A stretch of 64,000 bases of DNA from Xanthostigma xanthostigma (Eukaryota; Arthropoda; Insecta; Raphidioptera; Raphidiidae). This document shows positions 34,366 through 45,901 of the stretch, in pieces. Made by a program: the position numbers and the translations under genes. The notes below the pieces were generated by a model. The model made no database searches. It was not told where the DNA came from and saw only the letters and a list, made by a program, of their open reading frames with translations. The stretch is taken from assembly GCA_963575645.1 (NCBI GenBank), contig OY754476.1, positions 2,604,001 to 2,668,000 on the forward strand. The letters are read 5' to 3'. How positions within the stretch are numbered: the first letter of the stretch is position 1; every line of letters starts with the position of its first letter.

Positions 34366-34700
34366 AGATAGATAAATTTATTGTCCATAATAGCTATACA
34401 GCAGGAGTTCGTCATAAATTTCTTAATTAAAATTAATTTAAAAAAATTCTTGTACTGAATATAGACAAGCTTTAATTAAAAATGATTTAAGCTCCTTTTT
34501 AAATTTAAGAAAAGGTAAATTCTTCAGTTCTATAGGAAGGCAGTTATAGAAAGTTATAGAAGGGTAACAATACAGCTAACCGAAAACGGTTCAGTGTGGA
34601 CACGATGTGTATATTTTACGTTCATCTCTAGTAATTGAATATATTGAATGCGTTCTACGTTTAATAGTAGTTTCCTTACCTTACGCTTTCCGACACTATC
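34357..34700 (-). mobile_element. 3' end of a non-LTR retrotransposon (CR1/jockey-like)
   Basis: On the minus strand it ends GGACAATAAATTTATC and then a (TATC)n tail, a typical 3' tail of several insect LINEs. The terminal 41 codons of an ORF precede it (34438-34563, described separately). Its 5' part is missing. Confidence 0.65.
34438..34563 (-). pseudogene. C-terminal remnant of LINE ORF2
   Basis: Forty-one codons plus stop read PSITFYNCLPIELKNLPFLK and continue with a lysine-rich segment to LYSVQEFF. The pattern 'FYNCLP...L..LK.FK..LK.FL....YS..EF' resembles the extreme C-terminus of CR1-type LINE ORF2. The upstream codons soon reach an in-frame TAG, and no RT core is present. The family is from memory of this pattern. 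Confidence 0.6.
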
Positions 34701-34992
34701 TTAATTGGCCACTGAGAGGGTTGGATTATTTATGTAACATGGTCAAAGACGTATTTGTTACATTACGCACACCCCATTGCTAACTTACACACACTTTCTC
34801 ATTCACGCGGATTGCTTACGTGATGGTGTAAGGCTGATGGGAAGAAATAACAGTCACTGTTACAACAGAACTATTAGTGGAATAGAACCGATTCTAAAAA
34901 TATCAGTTAAGAATTACGCAGTTTTTAAAGAACATATTTTAAAAAGCATAAGCTTTAAAGAACAAGCTCTTGAGTAGGAGGACCTTATGCCC

Positions 34993-35090
34993 ATAGTCAC
35001 CGAACACTATTAAAAATAGAAGTTACTAATCTTGGATCAATTTTATTCGTTAAAATAAAATTGATTTCCAATTCACGAGCGACGGGATCA
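34993..35090. mobile_element. TIR element C, truncated third copy
   Basis: ATAGTCACCGAACACTATT, AATAGAAGTTACTAATCTTG and GATTTCCAATTCAC follow the order at 45902-46000. One end only. Confidence 0.55.
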
Positions 35091-36369
35091 TTGCAACTTC
35101 AAAGACATAGTAGTATAATAAATAAAATAAAATTTCTGATATTGCGTGAGGTAACGCGGGTAATGACTAGTATTCAATATGATATTTGCTACTCATTGCC
35201 AAGGTTATCTAGAGAGAGAGATTGTGAATTATAGACGCTCAACAGCTAAGGTCATCAGCGTCTATTCAAGGTTATCTACATGATATGTTCAACGTCATGT
35301 AAAAATTAATCAAAGCATGCTTAACTAGTTTATTTCTGACAGATCTAATAAAAAACCGCTGTTTTTTTTATTTTCAAAATATTTCCGAAACTATAAAGTT
35401 TAGTAAAAAAATGTTTTAACAAAACTTTCTTAAAAAATAAATAGAATAATAAGTCGTTATGAAAAGTATACCATTATTATATAAAAAACACCGTTATAGC
35501 ATATATCTCTTCTATGCATGTGCCGATTTTCCTTAAAAACAATAGGGCTCTTCATATTTGTATACCAAACATCTTCCCAAAATTTGGTTTCAATCCGTTC
35601 ATACGTTTGACCTGTATCGTGCTCACAGACTAACAGACAAACAAAAACAAACGCACAGAGTTTTTCCAAAAAATATGTTTTTGGATTCGGGGGACCTCAA
35701 AACGGAAAGATATTGTAAAATTTTAAAAAGTGATTTTTGACCTAATCTAGTACCATTCCCTACTTGTGGGTTGGAATGGTAAAATACTAGATATCTCGTG
35801 TTATTTGTTTGTTGTTTTCTTATTTAACGTACTCGATTTTCAGTTTTTTTAAGAATAGTAGCAGTAACACGTTATTTGAAAACAACTGTTTTGCCCACCA
35901 CTAGTGTAAGCAATACGTGCATGCACATCACTCGATTATTTGTCGATTTCTATGCCTTAGCGTGCGTTTCTGAGATCGTAATGTTTTAGTCGTCATCTAA
36001 AATTCATTCTTATGGCATGCAAAACAAGGGTTGTTTTATGTTACTTAAAACTGCTCAAAGGAACGACACACTTGCTGCGAAGTTTACACGTTTACATAAT
36101 ATTTCTATAAAATTACGGTATATTTATGAATTCAAAAGTTTACTATGGATTTACAAGACAAATGGAATCAAAAATATGGTGAAACTAAATTGAACCAATA
36201 AAAAATGTATAAGTCCATTGAAATGTTACATTTTTTTTGGGATAAAATTACATTTGTCAGAGGACGCAATTTTATTTTGTAGATATCAAGAAGGGGTTAG
36301 TGTAAAGTTAAATTCAAGTTTGTGGGGTTACAACCCTTGTCCCACGGCCGCCATCTTGGAAAAAGGGGT
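35091..36369. other. AT-rich DNA with a dispersed repeat fragment near 35555
   Basis: No gene. Near 35560-35660, TTTGGTTTCAATCCGTTCAT followed by ACAGACTAACAGACAAACA is wording typical of a common insect repeat. No boundaries drawn. Confidence 0.4.
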
Positions 36370-36371
36370 GC

Positions 36372-36766
36372 AAGTGGTTTCCATGGTTTATCTCACGAGC
36401 TATAGATCTCACAAAAAAAATTTTTAAACATTTTTTGTAGAAAATATAATTTCCTACAACTTTGGTTCAGTTACTTTTTGTCGTAGATCCTATACAAGAT
36501 CAACAAGATCCTATAAATGTATACAATGTTGGCTTTCATATACAAGATCCTGAGCCGCAGCCTGGTCCATCAAAAAAAGCGAGGACAGAGTAATTATGTC
36601 ATTTCGAAAATGACTGTGGATTAAGCCTATTGGGAATACTACGACAAAAAGTTACTGAACCAAAGTTGTAGGAAATTATATTTTCTACAAAAAATGTTTA
36701 AAATTTTTTTTTGTGAGACCTATAGTTCGTGAGATAAACCATGGAAACCACTTGCACTTTTCAATG
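36372..36766. mobile_element. Foldback element enclosing an ORF tail
   Basis: Inverted arms run inward from GTGGTTTCCATGGTTTATCT (about 36372) and reach the region around 36482; the right arm is at about 36645-36766 (AGATAAACCATGGAAACCAC at the right). Between them lies a short coding-like segment that ends with a stop at 36591-36593. It is partly interleaved with the next inverted repeat at 36769-36955. Confidence 0.6.
36483..36593 (+). pseudogene. C-terminal fragment of an unidentified mobile-element ORF
   Basis: The frame ending at TAA (36591) closes with DPEPQPGPSKKARTE. The 'QPGPSKK' phrase with following basic residues resembles linker regions in transposable-element proteins, which I recall only as a general pattern. 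No start codon or domain is seen. May be a captured fragment or chance. Confidence 0.3.
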
Positions 36767-36768
36767 GA

Positions 36769-37104
36769 CTATATCCAGAAAACCCGACTGTGACTAACAC
36801 AAAAGTATACTGCAAAAAAAGCTTACAATCTGAAAAGCAATCGAGTTAAAAAGTCAAATTTTGGTAATGTTTTTTACTCGACAACCTTTCATATTGGAAG
36901 CTTGTTTTCTACTTTTTTGTTAGTGGTACCTAGTCGGGTTTTCTGGATACATTTTTTATTGCTTCAATTTCTACCCCTAACATACAAGTACAAACAAGCT
37001 TTTAATATGAAAGGTTATCGGGTAAAAACATTACATGATTTTTTTACCCGATTGCTTTTCAGATTGGAAGCTTTTCTTGCAGTGTACTTCTGTGTTTTTT
37101 GACT
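36769..37104. mobile_element. Foldback element with imperfect 110-bp arms
   Basis: Left arm from ACACAAAAGTATACTGC and right arm ending GCAGTGTACTTCTGTGT; inside, CTGAAAAGCAATCGAG pairs with CCGATTGCTTTTCAG. A second inverted pair, CCAGAAAACCCGACT and AGTCGGGTTTTCTGG, spans 36776-36951. Nested inverted repeats; no ORF of interest. Confidence 0.55.
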
Positions 37105-38550
37105 TTAATATACATATATTTAATTGTGCCTACGCTTTTTAGTTTTCTAATTAAACGTACTTTTATTCATTAAATAGTGCTTACTGCTTAAAGTATATAT
37201 ATTTTTAGAATTCCTTCGTTAAGCCTTTTCAATTTGTTACTACATAGAAACGGTTTTGCTGAGTTTTTAGATTTGATACTGTCTAGCGTCATGATGTCAC
37301 AATATAATCAGTGTCACCCACGAAATTATCTGAATTTATTGATACCTTATTTGTGAAAATCAGTGCATTCGTGATACTTTATTCGATAAAAAAATAAAAA
37401 TACGTCTTTCAAAGCCACATTGACAAATGTTTTTTATTACAAGTTTTCTTACCCGCAGTGAATTTGTCTTAAAATGATATTAGCGAAACGTCCATTGAAA
37501 TACATTGTGTTTGTGAAATATTCATTGAAACAAAGAAAATTTTAATGAAAAGAAATTTTATTGTGAGAACCGAAAACATGGGGGCATTGATAAAACCTTT
37601 GGTTCAGTGTGGGGTTTCCCAAACTTTGTGACCCACTAATAAACAATTCGAAGACTCGACGATTCATTTATCTTTAATTTAATGTTTCAAGAAATATAAA
37701 AAAAAAAAATCGTTTTTCTTCACCTACGTTACTGACGTTCTGCGAACTATAATTTGAGAAATATTTATCTAATAAATAAGACGCAATTACGAATACGTTT
37801 TTCAGTGTTGCTTATTTTATTTTTTTAATTTTTTAATGCCATTAACTGTCGGAGCTACTTGAGCCTGTTATCACTTTAATATTTTCGAAAAATAATTAAA
37901 TATTCCATTGAAATTTATTTCTTACGAACTCAGAATGTTCATTATTTGTCTGTTAATAATTTTTGTGTGTATGCTGTGTATTAAAATATTTCTATTTTTA
38001 TGACCTAATGAATTCCGAGGTATGACAGTATTTAGAACAAACCGGGTTAACATATTGTATATAATTGGAAAGTGATTTAACCAAATAATTTATTAAATAG
38101 TGAAACATATTTGAGATTTTGTTTGTGATAAATTGTAATATAATTTTAAAATATGAACTGACATTAAAAAAAATTATACATATGTGGATTCTACTTTTGA
38201 ATTTAAAACTAGTGCTGAATTAAAAAAATGGCGTGATAAAATGAAAAGTGATTTAAATATCTGAATGTTGAATATTAAATAAACCTTTTTTAACTTTGCG
38301 GATTAATTAAAATTGAAAAGCTAATCAATTTGTACTTAATATAATTTAAGTAAAATAAAATGGCGAAAAGATCTTAAAATGGCCCTCTAAACGTTTCAAA
38401 TTAACTGTGAATTATGGGTGTTGTGGAGTTTGATTTATAGGTAAATACATTTTTTTTAAACGGTTTTATTTATATTGACTCCGTATAGGTATTTGTTTAT
38501 AAGTTTATAACGTGTTTCAATTCTTGCGACATCTTTTTCAACTGCTTCCC
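37105..38550. other. AT-rich DNA with a hAT-like terminal phrase
   Basis: No gene. GGGGTTTCCCAAACTTTGTG near 37609 resembles a hAT-type terminus, with no partner. Remainder is A/T-rich and featureless to me. Confidence 0.4.
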
Positions 38551-38554
38551 GTTA

Positions 38555-38665
38555 TCTGATTGAATTGAAATTTTGCATACGTATGTAGTTTCGATGACAA
38601 TATAATATTATAATAACTAACTGACCGGTCCGGCTTTCGTCCGGATGCAAATCGTACTTTTGATA
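38555..38665 (-). repeat. Single copy of the 10485-10890 tandem unit, inverted
   Basis: On the minus strand, CCGGACGAAAGCCGGACCGG, TCAGTTAGTTATTATAATAT and TCGAAACTACATACG correspond to the tandem units at 10485-10890. Confidence 0.6.
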
Positions 38666-38708
38666 AAGCACACTAAAAACTTAAAAATAAAATAGGTAAA
38701 AAACTTTT

Positions 38709-38988
38709 AAATTAAACGGTTTTATTGTACAATCGATAATAATGTAGTAAAAACTAGAAAAATATGAGTAATAAATGCAACAAAATCGTGGGGCGCATTT
38801 AGTAGTAAACTTTCATTTGTTTGAGATTGGAAATCATATTTAGCTTTCAGCTGTCTTCTTCGACCATAATGTGACTATAAATGCCCCCCACGATTTTATT
38901 CTATTTTAATCAAAGCTCCCTATGGTGACTCACATTTATTTTGTAGTTTTTAGTACATTATCGTTTGTACAATAAAACCGTTTAACCT
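38709..38988. mobile_element. Foldback element
   Basis: Left end TTAAACGGTTTTATTGTACA and right end TGTACAATAAAACCGTTTAA are inverted. Inner CAAAATCGTGGGGCGCATTT also pairs imperfectly with AAATGCCCCCCACGATTTTA. Related wording occurs near 10400-10480, directly before the tandem Helitron-like units there. Confidence 0.6.
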
Positions 38989-41660
38989 AAAAGTTTTGTA
39001 GGTATCAATTTTATTTAAATTCCTAAAGATAACTGTTCTTGATTGTTGTTCTAATTTAAATTTTAATTAAACGGAAATATTTAAATATTTTTTTGCTCGT
39101 TCCTTTTTAAAACAAAAAAAAAATGTACAGCCTCTAATTGTTCTAATATAACGGAACAATAAATTGTGAATTTGTATTAAATAATCTGAATTATTATTAA
39201 TAATACAATTTTACAGTTGATTTAAAAATAGCATATGTTTTCAATCGATATTTTTGCAAATAATGTGTATTTCATTTTATAAACAAATGAAAATAATTAG
39301 CTTTTCTTGCATAACATCATCATTTATACAATTATATACTGGATATTTGTATTGCATTGTTCTTTATATGAAAGATAAAAACATGTCATTGATGTCCTAT
39401 TTTCTAAAATAAAATATTATGTAATGTTGATTGGTTTGTTTCTTTCGAATACAATAGAAGAATATAATAGACGATGCATTTCAATTAAAATTCAAATTGC
39501 TATTATGGCTTTAACAATATATCTATGAAAAAAATCTCTGTTTTTGACAAACATTATTAAAAGGTAACTTAAAAAATGTTGAATAGTGAAATATTTAGAA
39601 GAATACGATAGCTTTTTTATGAAAATCAACATTTGTGGTAGAATCATTTTAGAGTGTACTATATAAACGTCTGAAGATTAAGAATAAACCAGGAACAATT
39701 TGGCAAATTGACGAAAATATATAGAATTTTTATGACTTTGGAAAAAGATTAGTAAAAAAGTTTACTTAAAAAATGTACTTTTATAAACTCGAACCTCTAC
39801 TCTTAAAAGTTCATTGCCACCATATTGCAGTTCAAATAGCCTTACCATATCCAGTAATGCACAGTATAGATCATGTAATAATATATTAAAATAATATGAA
39901 TTGACCGCTATGAGTTGATTTTATAATTAAGTTGTGTTTTCTTATATAAATTCAAAAGAAATGAAGATAAATAAAAATAAATAAAATAATCAAAATAATA
40001 ATGGAACTAAAAATCATTTTAATACCTAAAAATGTAATTTAAAATTTCTAAAATTGATTTAATAATCTAGTGCAGTGTATACATTATTGTGAGCAGTAAG
40101 CGAATTCAGATCATAATTTGGACTTGATATAAATCATATAACTAATAAAAAATCTTAAATATCGGTATTGCCAAGTTGAATAGGTCTAGTTACTAATGTT
40201 TCCACTGGAATTCCGGAATTTTAGACAGCATTTTTATATTTAACATCGATTCCGAAGTTGAAGAAATTAATATCGGAATTCCGGAATTAACAAAAAAAAA
40301 AAAAAAAAAAATAAAAATTAACAAATTTTTGGTAAATTTTCTATTCAGAAAGTTTTTTTAATAAATAATTGAGGATCTTTCTAGAGTTATGTACAGTAAA
40401 TTATATATAGATTTTTAATCTGTAAATTTTTGTGCGAGTATGTTTACAGTTCTTTTAAGTATTAAAAACACTAGATATAAGTGTTACTAATAGTTAATAG
40501 ATTTTTAAGTTTAATATTCGAAATTTGTATAAATATTGACTGGGCGATAATGTTAGTTTAGTGTGTATTTACAAATTTATTACTCAAAGTTTCATTCAAA
40601 GGTTTCTATATTAACAAATCGATTTTTAAAGACATGTTTTGCCTATATGCGGTATTTTTTTAGAACTTTCTCGATAAATGAACTAGTTGCGGAGTTCAGG
40701 GAATTGGGAATCAAATATCCGAATTTCAGGATGATTCCGATTTGGAAGACCGTATAGATTACGAAATATTAATAAAATTTTATTTCGATAATAACTAATT
40801 AATTAAAAAAATGGTAGCATACCTACCTACGCTTAATTTACCTAGATCTAAGCAGTTTACATTTAGTATTATATTGTATATACTTACCTTATTTTATTGA
40901 CTCGTGTACATAGCCTGAGCTGCTGCGCACGTTAACATAAAAAAAAAATTTAAAAAATGAATGTCGATTTATCTATCTGACAAAGAAAATTGAATGTTCT
41001 AGGTATTATTTAGATCTTATGTAACAATAACCTTTTGCTGAAAAAATTGCGAATTTAAACTAATGCTTGTTTAAATATCATTTTCGGTGTAACCTGTGTT
41101 TCTCTAGCGTTAAGTTACATTAATAAATGGACGTGTATATATATAATATATTATGGTATACACTTTTACCCCAAACCTGGATTTTCTAAGGGTATACGTT
41201 TTTCATACATACACTACAGACTTCAGAGGTAGTCAAAATATAAGATTTATGTTATTTTCTATTCTAAATGATATTTTAGTGCCAGTTTACTAATCGTAAA
41301 CTTTTACTTACGGCTGGGATCAAAGTATTTACACGATATATGCTTCACAAATAAGACACGGCTCGTGAATTTAATTATTTTTCATTCTAGACTTATTTTT
41401 AGTAAATCCTGAATAAGAAAAAAATGAGGGAGATAAAGAGCTCGATTAAAATTTCAGGATGTGGCGTTTGAAGTTGAATTTTGGAGAGTGATATTTTACG
41501 GCTAATACTTTGCTAGCAAACATACAATTACGATTTTAGCATCTCATTAAATGGGAGAAGTTACACGTTTTTCTAAAATGTGTAACCTTGAAAATACATC
41601 GTATTGTGATATCATTAGGCTAGGCCGTGGGAAATAGTGCCACTGGCAGTCGTGCCATTT
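38989..41660. other. Long AT-rich stretch
   Basis: About 2.7 kb without a gene. Two ATTCCGGAATT palindromes occur near 40210 and 40280, and a long A run near 40291-40311. The 64-residue frame at 40563-40757 is unrecognisable. Confidence 0.45.
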
Positions 41661-41664
41661 GCGT

Positions 41665-42070
41665 CCCACTTGCGGTCAAAGAACATTTGATAATTTCTAA
41701 AACACTTTCGCATCAACAGCACCTCATAATCGTTTTTTAAGGAACTCCTCCACACCCTCTTCGTTTTTCAGAACTTAAGAAAAACACCATCGCATCAACG
41801 ATGTTGAATTAAATGAAGACAAATATTGGCTTTAGTAATATTAATTAAGATTAGTTTTGCCATATTATTTTGATGTTTGGAAAAATCTGTCAGATTGCAT
41901 TTGGATTTGTTTAGACTTTAGATGACTTATTCTTTCTGTAGGAAATTTGGAATTGCCGATTTATAAAGTTATTTTCTTGACCGCAAGTGAGATCACCCCT
42001 GACATTATTTGCATTTTGTCATATTGATTGACCGCAAGTGGGACGAATATTGTTCCGACCGCAAGTAAGA
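41665..42070. repeat. Four copies of GACCGCAAGTGRGA
   Basis: GACCGCAAGTGAGA (41979), GACCGCAAGTGGGA (42030) and GACCGCAAGTAAGA (42057) lie on the plus strand. The inverse TCCCACTTGCGGTC lies at about 41664-41677. The spacing is irregular and unlike a tandem repeat. Confidence 0.5.
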
Positions 42071-43340
42071 GAACACCAGAATCGTCTTAAAACCAAAGCA
42101 AAACTATGTTGTAACGACAATGTGAAGCATTAATGCTGTTCCAAAAAGCTATACCATTTTGTATTAATTTATATGATGTTAAAAACAATAGAAAAGTAAC
42201 TAATATAAATTTGGTGTCACTGAAAATCTGGTAAATACGGGACAAGCCTCTGAAATGGACATCGAATACCATGTCCTGACTGTATAGCCGAGGCTTTTCA
42301 TGTGTCCTCATACTAGGCTTAAATTCAAAATAAGTGGTGTGGATTTCACTAAACTCCACACCAGATTATGTAAATATGAATACCTTAATCTCTATGCTAT
42401 AATCCACTGACGTTACTGTTTATAATGTTAGATCATAGAAATAAGGTCGCCACATTATTGTGTTAACGCGCGCCTATACAAAATATGATATTTTAGTTTT
42501 ATATGTGCTGATCGCACGCTCGAAAATATAGGTTTGTTGTATCGCCGTTGGATTAGCTTGTAGTTTCATTGTATTTCTTTTTTATTCCGTAACAAAATTG
42601 TTAAAAATGGAACCACGGAATCACGTCGGTGTCTCTCTGACATTTTTAGCACTCTTTTATTAATTTCACCTGAATGTATGCATGTATGTATATAATTGGA
42701 ATCTTTCAATTTAATTTTCCCCCACTTCCAGACGTCTGAATAATTTGAAATTTTGCACACGTATTAAGAACCCATGACAATACAATAATTTACATAAATA
42801 TATAAATAATTTATATAAACAAAGTCATTTGAGTGTTGATTTTAAGGTTATAATTTAAATGACATGTTTAAAAAGAACTAAAAAGAAACACTCTTCTGTA
42901 GCAATGTGGACCAAAAAGTAACAAATAATTTTCAAATCTAAGTATTTTGTTCAACAGCAATAGGAAGTCTTCCAACTCGATATAAAAAATTGAACATTTT
43001 TTTATTTTTTGTCTTCATGGCTAAAGAGATTTTTTTAAATTTTTTTATTAAATCCCAATTATTTTCAGTATTTTTTAAATCTTGTGTTTTCTAAAAGCTG
43101 CCATTGCTCCGTACCGTGCTGGGCCGAACAGAGACAGTTCAGTGTGTTTTCTATTCTTTTATTTTTGTTCATATAACTTATAACAAGTGATTTGCACGAT
43201 TCCCTCTAAAATACCTGCTTTTTACTCGTATGTCTGTACAGCGATTTTAAATTACAGTTAATCAAAAATATTTCGATTTTACCAATCCCATAGTAAATAT
43301 CTCTGTCAGTGACCATATAAATCCATATGAGCAAAACTTT
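42071..43340. other. AT-rich DNA, nothing recognised
   Basis: No gene. Near 42740-42790 there is a weak match to the 38555-38665 repeat (TTTGAAATTTTGCACACG). Confidence 0.4.
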
Positions 43341-43344
43341 AGTA

Positions 43345-43660
43345 GATATTTTGAACTAAAATTTGTCACACAAATTAAATGTCAAAAATGTTCAAAATAT
43401 ACTGCAAATTAAGTGAAAGCCAGCTATGTCTATTGGGTGTACGTACAAAAAATATTTTGAACTATTTGTCACACAAATTAAATGTCAAAAATGTTCAAAA
43501 TATACTGCAAATTAAGTGAAAGCCAGCTATGTCTATTGGGTGTACGTACAAAAAATATTTTGAACTATTTGTCACACAAATTAAATGTCAAAAATGTTCA
43601 AAATATACTGCAAATTAGGTGAAAGCCAGCTCTGTCTATTGGGTGTACGTACAAAAAATA
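43345..43660 (+). repeat. Three tandem 103-bp units
   Basis: GTCAAAAATGTTCAAAATAT starts at 43381, 43484 and 43587, an exact 103-bp period with few substitutions. Each unit includes GCCAGCTATGTCTATTGGG and a GTACGTAC palindrome. It lies immediately upstream of a possible core promoter. Confidence 0.75.
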
Positions 43661-43730
43661 TATTGAATGTCTGGGACGTCATGATATTTTGACTCGTGTG
43701 AGTGTTAAAACGCGCTGGCGCTCGTTATAA

Positions 43731-43767
43731 TATAAAGCCGCTGACTCGTTATAGATATACTTCATTC
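43731..43767 (+). promoter_or_regulatory. Second candidate core promoter
   Basis: TATAAAG at 43731-43737 lies 33 bases upstream of the A of TTCATTCC (43761-43768), an arthropod-type initiator (TCAKTY). The following 60 bases are CpG-rich compared with surroundings, and contain CTAG|GTACGA, a weak donor-type site near 43826. An ATG at 43852 opens 56 codons to 44022, without recognisable character. No strong coding claim. Confidence 0.3.
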
Positions 43768-44299
43768 CTTCCTAGATCATAGCGCACGGAGTGCATCGGC
43801 CAAGTTCTCGCAAAGCACTGTGCTAGGTACGATATTTACACGAACCCTTTCATGCCTTTTCGATCTTTATTTTTCTCCGAGACTGGTTACGTTAAAGAAC
43901 TGATTTTCTTCAGGGTGATTAAGCATACCATAAACAGGCAGTATTCCAAATTTTATACGTCTATGTGGAATAGTTCCAAGGTACGAGAGTGTTCAAAAAT
44001 CACGATTTTGGATATTCACTGACTGACTGATAGATCATCATAATTCACTAGCATCTAGCCGGTGCTGGGAGTATCATGCTTCAATCGTTCATCCAAAGAC
44101 TACTCGCGTCTAGTCTTGGATATAACAAAGTCTGATATATAACAATGATTTAATGAAGTGTGGTATATTATACTATAATAGTATGTGTCTAGATAATATT
44201 AAAGTAGAATAAGTAGGAATATAACTTTACAAAAGTATTGAAATCTCAAAAAAACAGAAATGTGAAAAAAGAGCCAATTTCGATACAAGGTAATATTGT

Positions 44300-44330
44300 C
44301 TGAAAAATTGGTCGATAATTTTATTTATTG
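44300..44330 (-). mobile_element. 31-bp insertion with 13-bp target duplication (family A)
   Basis: AAGGTAATATTGT lies on both sides (44287-44299 and 44331-44343). The insert consists only of the inverted family A head (GGTCGATAATTTTATTTATT at its right). It is inserted at the outer edge of the G foldback, so it is younger than that copy. Confidence 0.75.
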
Positions 44331-44337
44331 AAGGTAA

Positions 44338-44503
44338 TATTGTGTTTGCCGGCTTTGCCGAAAAAAAGAAGTTAGATCTAAGAAGGTGCCGACTTTTTAC
44401 TTGGAAAGTTTAGATACACGAGTCATTTATAAGGAACTTGCCAAGTGAAAACTTGGCATCTTCTAAGATCTCACATTTTTTCGGCAAAGCTGGCAAACAC
44501 AAT
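44338..44503. mobile_element. Small foldback, family G, copy 2
   Basis: Left end ATTGTGTTTGCCGGCTTTGC and right end GCAAAGCTGGCAAACACAAT are inverted; inner arms include AAGAAGGTGCC and GGCATCTTCTAAGATCTC. 166 bp, no ORF. The 81-residue frame overlapping it is not a gene. Confidence 0.65.
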
Positions 44504-44789
44504 TGTTCCTTGTATCAAACTTGGCCTTAACTCACATTTATGTTTTTGGTGTGATATATACTTCGAGTTATGTTTTTGTTTCAGAGATTTTTCCTTTTTT
44601 ATTTCTTTTAATCTTCAACAAATTGATTGTTCGTTGTTTTTATTTGATAGGAAACGCTGTAAAGAGAAATTACAAATGTATTTCCTTTAGTTTTCCTCAC
44701 CATCTGTAATTGCAGATGACGTATCCTGTCTGTAGTACGCTTCCTGTTTTACATTGCACTTTTCTCGCTTGCTATCATTCAACTTGTAT

Positions 44790-45361
44790 AGGGTAAAGGT
44801 ACCAATTTCCGACCGTTCACCTGGGACCGACCATCGTTTATATTAATTATTATTGATTATGATTTTCATAATAATGCAACAAAAATCAATATTTTAACTC
44901 CGTGATTTTGAATTTTCGTCGTATTATATGTTTATTGTTTGTTTTTGATATCAGACACAATTAATAAGATGTCTGCCGTGGTCCATTGGTATTTCTACCT
45001 GACGTTTCATCTACCACATCGCCTTTGATAATGTCTACCGCAGTTGTAGACGGAACTTCAGGAAGAAATACCAATTTTACCACGGCATACAAGCCCGCAA
45101 ACCAAGAAGATTTGGAAAACTTATATCATTTATTTTTTTACCAAGACTTTTAGTGCGATTTCCAATATTTTCTAGTAGACAATTAGGGCTCTTATTGCAA
45201 AAAGTTTGGGCACCCCTGCTATTTGACACCAACAACGTATACCTAATACTTGACTTAATACGTACCTCGGTTAATTCCGTAAAATTCAGAGGGTATGAAA
45301 ATTATATTAATAAAAAAATGGTCGTTCACAGGTGGGCGATTGACAACTGACGCATTTACCC
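44790..45361. mobile_element. Possible TA-flanked TIR element with inner inverted repeat
   Basis: Ends AGGGTAAAGGTACCAATTTC and, inverted, AGGGTAAATGCGTCAGTTG; a TA-like flank is possible. Inside, GCCGTGGTCCATTGGTATTT pairs with AAATACCAATTTTACCACGG. The inner loop has the signature GTCTAC/GTAGAC hairpin followed by GGAACTTC (45033-45059), another member of the hairpin-GAAACGTC group. Confidence 0.5.
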
Positions 45362-45901
45362 TACTTGACTGATCTTTATAGAAGGCATGCAAATCAAGCT
45401 AGGATTAAAGAGAACTGCTGACAAAAGAGGACAACTCCGATTCGATTAAAAGAATTCTGATTTACATTTAAGAATATTTATGACATTTTATTTCTCTAAC
45501 ATCTTTAATTTAAACGTTGTGTTTAACATGCACATTGCTTTTTTCGTTGTTTTTATTGGCTTTTTTGTTTCTGATATTTAATTTCGTTTTAAACATTTTA
45601 TTTTGCATACAATGCGTTATAAAATGAATGTGAAATAGAATTACGTACCAGTAATATATTTTAATCAGCTTTTGTTTTTAATTTTTTCGCACAATTTTTA
45701 AGACCGTGAAACTAAATAGTGCCTTTCAACTACAACAAATTTATTTCTTGCACGCCTTAATTTTTTTGTAATTTTGTTTTTGTATTTTTTTTTTCTCTTT
45801 GTATAATAAAAAAAAAAAAAAAAATTTATTTCTTTAGTAGCGATGGAGTGAAAAATTTTACTGTAATATTTTGTCCACCGGAAATTATTTAATCTATGCC
45901 C
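45362..45901. other. AT-rich DNA, nothing recognised
   Basis: Low-complexity stretch with a long A run near 45809-45825. No gene. Confidence 0.4.
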
